From assembly GCA_030613745.1 (NCBI GenBank), contig JAUWLK010000191.1:1-5168 (forward strand): a stretch of 5,168 nucleotides of DNA, read 5' to 3'. Below are positions 1 through 5,168 of the stretch, one piece after another. Under the pieces are notes generated by a model. That model saw only the letters and a list, made by a program, of their open reading frames with translations, made no database searches and was not told the DNA's origin. The DNA comes from Flavobacteriaceae bacterium. GTDB taxonomy: Bacteria; Bacteroidota; Bacteroidia; Flavobacteriales; Flavobacteriaceae. The position numbers and the translations under genes are program-made. The number at the start of each line of letters is the position of its first letter. The stretch's first letter is position 1.

Positions 1-1542
1 ACTGACATTGAAGTAACCAATACACTTTCAAAAAAAATTGAACAAAAAATTCAAGATCATATAAAAAAATATGAAATTAATGGTGAAAATGTTTTAGTAA
101 CATCAGTAATCGGGCAAGTTGGTGAAGGGACTAGTGATCCAAATAGAGGAGCTCAAGGCGGCACAACACCAAATAAGGCAAGAATTACTATTGATTTTGT
201 GAAATTTATAGACAGAAATAGTATAAATACAGAAGATGTTTTAATGGAAATTAGAGATCTTTTACACAATTATCCTGGTGTAAATATAACTGTTGATAGA
301 CCTGAAGATGGACCTCCTGCTGGAGCTCCAATAAACATTGAAGTTAGTGGTGATGATTATGAAGAATTAATTGCTACTGCAGATAATATCAAACAATTTA
401 TCAACGAAGCAAATATTTTAGGTATTGAAGATTTGAAATTGGATGTTGAACAAGGGAAACCCGAATTACCAATTATAATTGACAGACAAAAAGCAAGACG
501 TTTAAACGTTTCTACCGGTCAAATTGGTAGTACCATTAGAACATCATTATACGGTAAAGAAATTTCAACTTTTAAAGATGGAGAAGATGATTATCCTATT
601 AATTTAAGGTTAATGGATAAATACCGCTATAACAAAAATACTTTGATAAATCAAAAAATTACTTTTAGAAATCAAAATACGGGCAAAATAGTTCAGGTTC
701 CAATCATAGCTTTTGCTCATATTGAAAATTCTTCAACATTTAGTGCCGTTAAACGAAAAGATTTAAATAGAGTAATAACTATTTTTTCGAATGTACTTGA
801 AAACTACAATGCAACTGAGGTAAATGATCTAATTAGAAATACATTAGAAAATTATAACTTACCAAAAGATATTTCTATTTCATTCACAGGTGAACAAGAA
901 AAACAAGCGGAAGAAATGGCATTTTTAAGTAATGCTTTACTTATTGCTGTATTTTTGATTTTCTTGATATTGGTTGGTCAATTCAATTCAGCTTCAACTC
1001 CTATTATAATTTCATTATCTGTTCTATTAAGTTTAATTGGGGTTTTATTAGGGTTAATAATTTTTAGAATGGAATTTGTGGTTATGATGACCATGATCGG
1101 TATTATTTCATTAGCAGGTATAGTAGTAAACAACGCTATTGTTTTAATTGATTATACAAATTTAATTATTGAAAGAAAACGAAATGAATTAGACCTAACA
1201 GAATCTCAAATGTTATCAAAAAATGAAATTATGCAAAGTATAGTTGAAGGAGGTAAAACAAGATTACGACCTGTTTTGCTTACGGCTATTACCACCGTTT
1301 TAGGTTTATTACCTTTAGCTATAGGAATAAATATTAATTTTATGACCTTATTTACTGAATTTAATCCACATTTTTATATTGGTGGAGAAAATGTTGCATT
1401 TTGGGGACCTATGTCATGGACTATCATATTTGGATTAACATTTGCTACTTTTTTAACATTAATTGTAGTACCTGTAATGTTTTACATTCAGTTTTTACTA
1501 AAATTAAAATTTACCAAGAAAAAAGTAATTGTAAATAACTAG
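1..1542 (+). CDS. RND efflux transporter permease, C-terminal half (5' end outside window)
   Basis: This is the inner-membrane pump of a tripartite, proton-driven efflux system, which normally works with a periplasmic adaptor and a TolC-like channel; neither partner is in the window. The frame is open from base 1, giving 513 visible residues. The in-frame GTG at 199 is internal, because the residues before it continue the family sequence (VGEGTSDP near 39-46). Residues 1 to about 300 are the second periplasmic porter region. Membrane segments follow at about 308-328, 334-355, 359-383 (GIVVNNAIVLID), 424-442 (preceded by GGKTRLRP at 417-424) and 467-495 (GLTFATFLTLIVVPV). These are TM8 to TM12 of the RND fold. 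The tail is lysine-rich. About the first half of a usual 1,000-1,200-residue RND protein is missing. Asn377 occupies the place of the TM10 lysine of AcrB. The motifs fit HAE1-like pumps of Bacteroidota better than heavy-metal pumps. The substrate cannot be told. The stop overlaps the convergent patatin gene. Confidence 0.95.
   Translation, partial: TDIEVTNTLSKKIEQKIQDHIKKYEINGENVLVTSVIGQVGEGTSDPNRGAQGGTTPNKARITIDFVKFIDRNSINTEDVLMEIRDLLHNYPGVNITVDRPEDGPPAGAPINIEVSGDDYEELIATADNIKQFINEANILGIEDLKLDVEQGKPELPIIIDRQKARRLNVSTGQIGSTIRTSLYGKEISTFKDGEDDYPINLRLMDKYRYNKNTLINQKITFRNQNTGKIVQVPIIAFAHIENSSTFSAVKRKDLNRVITIFSNVLENYNATEVNDLIRNTLENYNLPKDISISFTGEQEKQAEEMAFLSNALLIAVFLIFLILVGQFNSASTPIIISLSVLLSLIGVLLGLIIFRMEFVVMMTMIGIISLAGIVVNNAIVLIDYTNLIIERKRNELDLTESQMLSKNEIMQSIVEGGKTRLRPVLLTAITTVLGLLPLAIGININFMTLFTEFNPHFYIGGENVAFWGPMSWTIIFGLTFATFLTLIVVPVMFYIQFLLKLKFTKKKVIVNN
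1539..1542. other. Convergent stop codons overlapping in a CTAG palindrome
   Basis: The permease stop TAG (1540-1542, plus) and the patatin stop TAG (1539-1541 read on minus) share the palindrome CTAG. The two genes therefore overlap tail to tail by four bases, with no intergenic space. I looked about 60 bases to either side and found only AT-only partial repeats (for example 1569-1573 against 1581-1585), and no GC-containing hairpin with a T-run on either strand. Any transcription end for either gene must therefore lie inside the other gene or be factor-dependent. Confidence 0.9.
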
Positions 1543-3770
1543 AACCAAAAACCTAAGTTAAAAAACCAATAATCTTGTTTATTATCAGGTGTCCATGAAT
1601 ACTTGATTTCAATGGGGCCTATAATAGTATTCAATCCATATCCTACGGCATATCCTGATTTGGTGTCTTCAAAAAGAGAACCATTATTCCATAAATCTTC
1701 TTCAACACGTGCAAAATTCCCTGTAAAGGAAACAAAATGTTTATTAAATACTTGATAGCGAATAGTTAAAGCAGACTTTAAAAAAGAGGTTTCATTCAAT
1801 TCAGCAACATTGTAGCCATAAAACGGAACAAAAGTATTGATAAAATTTTCATTATTCCCTCCTAAATGATAATCATGAATACTATTTCCATTAGAACCTA
1901 TTGTAATCCCTGCTCCCGAATTAAAATGTATAGATAATTTATCAAAAAATGTATAGACATATCCTAATTCCCCATACAATTGTGAAAAAGAATTAAAATT
2001 ATCTTCACTATTGGCCGATAATAAATATACTATATAATTAGTTTCAATATAAAATCCTTTTTTGGGAAAATATTTTGTGTCATAAGAATCAAAAGCAACT
2101 TTTGCAAATGCATTTAAATAATTGCTATTATCAAAAAAATTTCTTACAGTTTCATCGTTAATAATTTCATCTGTAAAAATTTTCAAAAATTTATCTTCAA
2201 TTCCAATTCTTAAGGCTAGCTTATTTTTAATTGTTGTTTGAATATATAATTGTGTTGTAAAATCATTATAATCAACCGGTACTTTAAAACGAATATCAAC
2301 TTCTTCACCACTACCTGGTAAAGTGACTAAAGATATATCATCATTAAACGAATTATATCTTGTATTTAAACCAAAACTCCAATTAAATCCATTATCTAAA
2401 AAATAATCAATATTATATCTTAAATTATCCCCAAAAATAAAGTCAGCTGATAAAAAATCATTTTTAAACAATGCATGTTTTTTGGTAAGATTAACTAAAA
2501 TACCTGTTTTGTATAAATCATCATAATGAGCTCCTAATTGTAAAAAAGTAGAAACTTCATCTTCAATTAATTTCAATTCAATTTTTGTTCCTCCCTGAAC
2601 CGGGATAAATCTATATTGTATATTTTTAAAATTACCTGTAGCAGCTAATGCATTAATTCCTTCTTCAAATTTTTTCTGACTAATTGACTCTCCTTCTATT
2701 ATTTTTAGTTTATCAATACAGTAATTATCTGTGTAGTTTTTATTACCATTAATTTCGATATCTTTAATAAATATATCTTCATTTTTTCTTTCAAAAGTTC
2801 TAATTGTACTATAGTATTTGCTTTTAGTTTGTTTGCTAGCTATTTTTAACAATTCTGCTAAATGTTCGTTTGCAATGTCTTCTCCAGATTTAATAATTTC
2901 CGTCACTTTATCAAAAGTAAAATTATTAAAATTTGAAATATCGGGTCTTAAATAAACATCTGTTAATTTAATTTTCTCTGTTAAATCATTGTACATTTGA
3001 AAACCAGCTATTTGCATTAATATTTCTGGTACAGAGTTTAATTCTTTTCCTTTATGTAGTTCTCCTTGTACATTAACTCCAATAATATAATCAACTCCTT
3101 TTGCTTTTAATCTTTCTATAGGATAATTATTAACAATACCTCCATCAACTAATGTTTTACCATCAATGTTTACAGGGCTTAGCAATCCAGGAAATGAGCC
3201 ACTAGCTCTAATAGCTTCAGGTAAAAATCCATGATCAAGAACTACTTCTTCACCAGTTTCTAAATCTGTTGCTATACAAAAAAAAGGAATTGGAAGTTTA
3301 CTAAAATCATCAATACTATGGACATGTTCTGTCAATTGGCTATAAAGATTAAAAATATTTTGCCCTTTAGAAATACCTGAAGGCAATCCGATTTTCCCTT
3401 TTTGAATAGGCAACTTTAATGCATATTTACCCATATTTTCTTTTTGATAAAAGGAAGATACTTTTCTAGGTAATTTATCTTGAATTAAAGCAGAAAAATC
3501 ATGAACATTTAATATAGAATCTAACTCATGTGCATTATATCCTGAAGCATATAGTGCTCCAATTATTGCACCCATGCTTGTACCTGCTATATAATCAACT
3601 CTTACTCCTGCTTGTTCTAATACTTTTATTACTCCAACATGAGCATAGCCTTTAGCTCCACCACCACTTAGTACCAAACCAACTTTTACATCATCATTGG
3701 GTTTTAAATCATGCTGTGCAAAGCCGAAATTTGAAATAAAAAAAATTAAAATAATCAAGTATTTCTTCAT
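1539..3770 (-). CDS. Patatin-like phospholipase fused to POTRA and Omp85-type beta barrel (PlpD-like, type Vd)
   Basis: This is a predicted outer-membrane lipid acyl hydrolase of 743 residues, complete in the window. Residues 1-18 form a signal peptide, with probable cleavage in FGFA|QH. The patatin domain spans about 28-310. It has the oxyanion loop SGGGAKG (35-41), the nucleophile motif GTSMG with Ser65, the conserved RASGSFPGLLSPV block (188-200) and DGG with Asp209, so the Ser-Asp dyad is intact. Residues about 335-403 look like one POTRA domain. From about 408 to the end, alternating aromatic strands form a barrel. It contains an Omp85-like D-T-x-x-x-P-x-x-G stretch (564-572) and ends in a beta-signal-like FNLGFWF. 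In PlpD of Pseudomonas the barrel carries the lipase to the cell surface; whether that holds here is inference. The ATG at 3768-3770 is chosen because the signal peptide starts directly there. It lies 23 bp after uvrC, so co-transcription is likely. No Shine-Dalgarno sequence is seen. Its 3' end overlaps the convergent permease gene by 4 bases. Confidence 0.94.
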   Translation of the reverse strand: MKKYLIILIFFISNFGFAQHDLKPNDDVKVGLVLSGGGAKGYAHVGVIKVLEQAGVRVDYIAGTSMGAIIGALYASGYNAHELDSILNVHDFSALIQDKLPRKVSSFYQKENMGKYALKLPIQKGKIGLPSGISKGQNIFNLYSQLTEHVHSIDDFSKLPIPFFCIATDLETGEEVVLDHGFLPEAIRASGSFPGLLSPVNIDGKTLVDGGIVNNYPIERLKAKGVDYIIGVNVQGELHKGKELNSVPEILMQIAGFQMYNDLTEKIKLTDVYLRPDISNFNNFTFDKVTEIIKSGEDIANEHLAELLKIASKQTKSKYYSTIRTFERKNEDIFIKDIEINGNKNYTDNYCIDKLKIIEGESISQKKFEEGINALAATGNFKNIQYRFIPVQGGTKIELKLIEDEVSTFLQLGAHYDDLYKTGILVNLTKKHALFKNDFLSADFIFGDNLRYNIDYFLDNGFNWSFGLNTRYNSFNDDISLVTLPGSGEEVDIRFKVPVDYNDFTTQLYIQTTIKNKLALRIGIEDKFLKIFTDEIINDETVRNFFDNSNYLNAFAKVAFDSYDTKYFPKKGFYIETNYIVYLLSANSEDNFNSFSQLYGELGYVYTFFDKLSIHFNSGAGITIGSNGNSIHDYHLGGNNENFINTFVPFYGYNVAELNETSFLKSALTIRYQVFNKHFVSFTGNFARVEEDLWNNGSLFEDTKSGYAVGYGLNTIIGPIEIKYSWTPDNKQDYWFFNLGFWF

Positions 3771-3778
3771 ATCATTTT

Positions 3779-3804
3779 AAAAGAAGTATAAATCTACTTC
3801 TTTT
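3779..3804 (-). promoter_or_regulatory. Stem-loop at the uvrC stop / patatin-gene leader
   Basis: A perfect 10-bp inverted repeat (3779-3788 against 3795-3804, aaaagaagta / tacttctttt) flanks a 6-base loop. In the minus-strand transcript it contains the uvrC stop codon and ends 8 bases before the patatin ATG. Its descending arm ends in UUUU, so it could act as a weak terminator, an mRNA-processing stem or a modulator of patatin translation. On the plus strand the same stem runs into five Ts and ATT, so it could also stop antisense transcripts. Only two of the ten pairs are G-C, so the stem is weak. The repeat is seen directly; any role is inference. Confidence 0.35.
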
Positions 3805-5168
3805 TATTAAAATATTTACTGATTTTATTTGCTTTATCCTTACCAATAATTCTTTCTAAATCCTCAAAAGAAGTCTCTTGAACTCTTTTAACTGATTTAT
3901 ATTTTTTTAATAAACTTAAAATTGTTTTTTCTCCAATTCCATTGATATTTAAAAGTTCCGTTTGAATGGCATTTTTACTTCTTTTATTTCTATGATGTGT
4001 AATTCCAAAACGATGTGCTTCATTTCGCAATTGCTGAATGATTTTCAAAGTTTCTGATTTTTTATCTAAATACATCGGTATAGAATCTCCTGGATAATAA
4101 ATTTCCTCTAAACGCTTTGCTATTCCAATAATGGCAATTTTTCCTCTCAACCCTAAAACATCAAGACTCTTTAAAGATGATGATAATTGTCCTTTCCCTC
4201 CATCAATAACTATTAGCTGAGGTAAACTCTGCTCTTCATCCAACAATCGTTTGTATCGCCTGTGCACTACTTCTTCCATTGAAGCATAATCATCCGATCC
4301 CACAACAGTTTTAATATTAAAATGACGATAATCTTTTTTGCTTGGTTTACCATTTTTAAATACTACACATGCTGCTACAGGATTCGTACCTTGAATATTT
4401 GAATTATCAAAACATTCAATATGTCGAGGTTCTTCATTTAATCTTAAATCTTTTTGCATTTGCCTCATTATCCTATTGGTATGTTTATCTGGATCAATTA
4501 TTTGAATTTGTTTGAATCGTTCTTGTCGAAAATATTTAGCATTTCTTACTGATAATTCAACAATTCTTTTTTTATCTCCCATTTTTGGAACTGTAATTTT
4601 AATATCTTCTCCTACATCAACCAAAAAGGGAACATAAATTTCTATTGAAACCGAATTAAATCTTTGTCTAATTTCAACAATGGCTAATTCTAATAACGAT
4701 TTATCAGTCTCATCTAATTTCTTTTTTATTTCAATGGTATGAGATTGAATAATTGCACCATTTGTGATTTTTAAAAAATTTATATAGGCAAAACTCTCAT
4801 CAGAAATAATTGAAAAAATATCAACATTTGTGATAGATGGATTTACAATTGTTGATTTTGCTTGATAATTTGCCAAAAGATCAATTTTTTCTTTAATTTT
4901 TTGAGCTTCTTCAAACTCTGCTTTATCAGCAAAATCGTACATTAAATTTTCAAATCTTTGTAATGAACTTTTAAAATTTCCTTTAATGATATTTTTAATC
5001 TCCTTGATATCCTCTAAATAATCCTTTTCTGATTGTAACCCTTCACAAGCCCCTTTGCAATTATTAATATGATATTCCAAACAAATTTTATATTTTTTAT
5101 TTTCAATATTTTGTTTTGATAAATTATAAGCACATGTTCGTAAAGGATATAATTCTTTTATTAATGAT
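3794..5168 (-). CDS. uvrC: Excinuclease ABC subunit C, C-terminal three quarters (5' end outside window)
   Basis: UvrC makes the two incisions flanking a DNA lesion after UvrA and UvrB have located it (cytoplasmic nucleotide excision repair). The frame stays open to the right edge, giving 457 visible residues. The TTG at 5078-5080 is an internal leucine, because upstream codons carry the family stretch LYPLRTC. In visible numbering, Cys12, Cys29, Cys37 and Cys41 form the four-cysteine set reported to bind an iron-sulfur cluster in UvrC. A UVR motif for UvrB contact lies at about 73-104. The RNase H-like nuclease domain shows Asp254 (CFDNSNIQG), Asp292/293 (GSDDYASM), Asp322 (VIDGGKGQL) and His385 (EAHRFGITHHR), so the 5'-incision site looks complete. 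Helix-hairpin-helix DNA-binding motifs occupy about 404-454 (NINGIGEKT). The N-terminal GIY-YIG nuclease, which makes the 3' incision, is off the window. The usual total is about 600 residues. The patatin gene follows 23 bp downstream. Confidence 0.97.
   Translation of the reverse strand, partial: SLIKELYPLRTCAYNLSKQNIENKKYKICLEYHINNCKGACEGLQSEKDYLEDIKEIKNIIKGNFKSSLQRFENLMYDFADKAEFEEAQKIKEKIDLLANYQAKSTIVNPSITNVDIFSIISDESFAYINFLKITNGAIIQSHTIEIKKKLDETDKSLLELAIVEIRQRFNSVSIEIYVPFLVDVGEDIKITVPKMGDKKRIVELSVRNAKYFRQERFKQIQIIDPDKHTNRIMRQMQKDLRLNEEPRHIECFDNSNIQGTNPVAACVVFKNGKPSKKDYRHFNIKTVVGSDDYASMEEVVHRRYKRLLDEEQSLPQLIVIDGGKGQLSSSLKSLDVLGLRGKIAIIGIAKRLEEIYYPGDSIPMYLDKKSETLKIIQQLRNEAHRFGITHHRNKRSKNAIQTELLNINGIGEKTILSLLKKYKSVKRVQETSFEDLERIIGKDKANKISKYFNKKK

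Noticed and set aside
199..201. GTG as the start of a 447-residue permease protein
   Set aside because: The frame is open back to base 1 and the upstream codons encode recognisable RND porter sequence, so this is an internal valine of a gene truncated by the window edge.
1568..1585. Possible terminator hairpin for the permease gene (aataat / attat)
   Set aside because: The stem is about five A-T pairs with no G-C and no T-run after it, too weak to call.
3738..3745. Run of eight A (poly-T in the signal-peptide codons) as a phase-variation tract; a second run of eight at 3278-3285
   Set aside because: Runs of eight are common by chance in such AT-rich DNA, the frame is intact, and nothing else suggests slippage control.
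3780..3860. A separate promoter for the patatin gene within the uvrC 3' end
   Set aside because: No TAnnTTTG with a matching TTTG at proper spacing could be found on the minus strand; AT-rich look-alikes are not convincing.
5078..5080. TTG as the start of a 428-residue UvrC-like protein lacking GIY-YIG
   Set aside because: The reading frame continues to the right edge and encodes LYPLRTC and the first two cluster cysteines. The missing N-terminus is due to the window boundary, not a truncated gene.

Overview
The window is AT-rich DNA with short AT-only spacers, no Shine-Dalgarno-like leaders and a typical flavobacterial signal peptide ending in A|Q. Together with the protein types this points to the Bacteroidota, most likely a member of the Flavobacteriaceae. 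That placement is inferred from style and remembered family resemblance; no search was run. The window is gene-dense and holds three protein genes, two of them cut by the window edges. I saw no RNA gene, mobile element, CRISPR array or long repeat, and no gene-free stretch longer than 23 bases.

Layout: (1) Positions 1-1542, plus strand, hold the C-terminal 513 residues of an RND-type efflux permease; its start lies left of the window. (2) Positions 1539-3770, minus strand, hold a complete 743-residue outer-membrane protein. It joins a signal peptide, a patatin phospholipase domain, a single POTRA-like domain and an Omp85-type beta barrel, the architecture of type Vd (PlpD-like) proteins. (3) Positions 3794-5168, minus strand, hold the C-terminal 457 residues of the nucleotide-excision-repair nuclease subunit UvrC; its GIY-YIG end lies right of the window.

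The permease and patatin genes converge and overlap by four bases. Both stop codons sit in one palindromic CTAG, so there is no intergenic terminator. On the minus strand uvrC and the patatin gene are only 23 bp apart and are probably co-transcribed. A 10-bp AT-rich hairpin covers the uvrC stop and ends just upstream of the patatin start. The products do not form an obvious pathway: one acts in inner-membrane efflux, one in outer-membrane lipid hydrolysis or secretion, and one in DNA repair. All three look intact where visible. I found no convincing undescribed system; the points worth a second look are the patatin-barrel protein and the two compact gene junctions.
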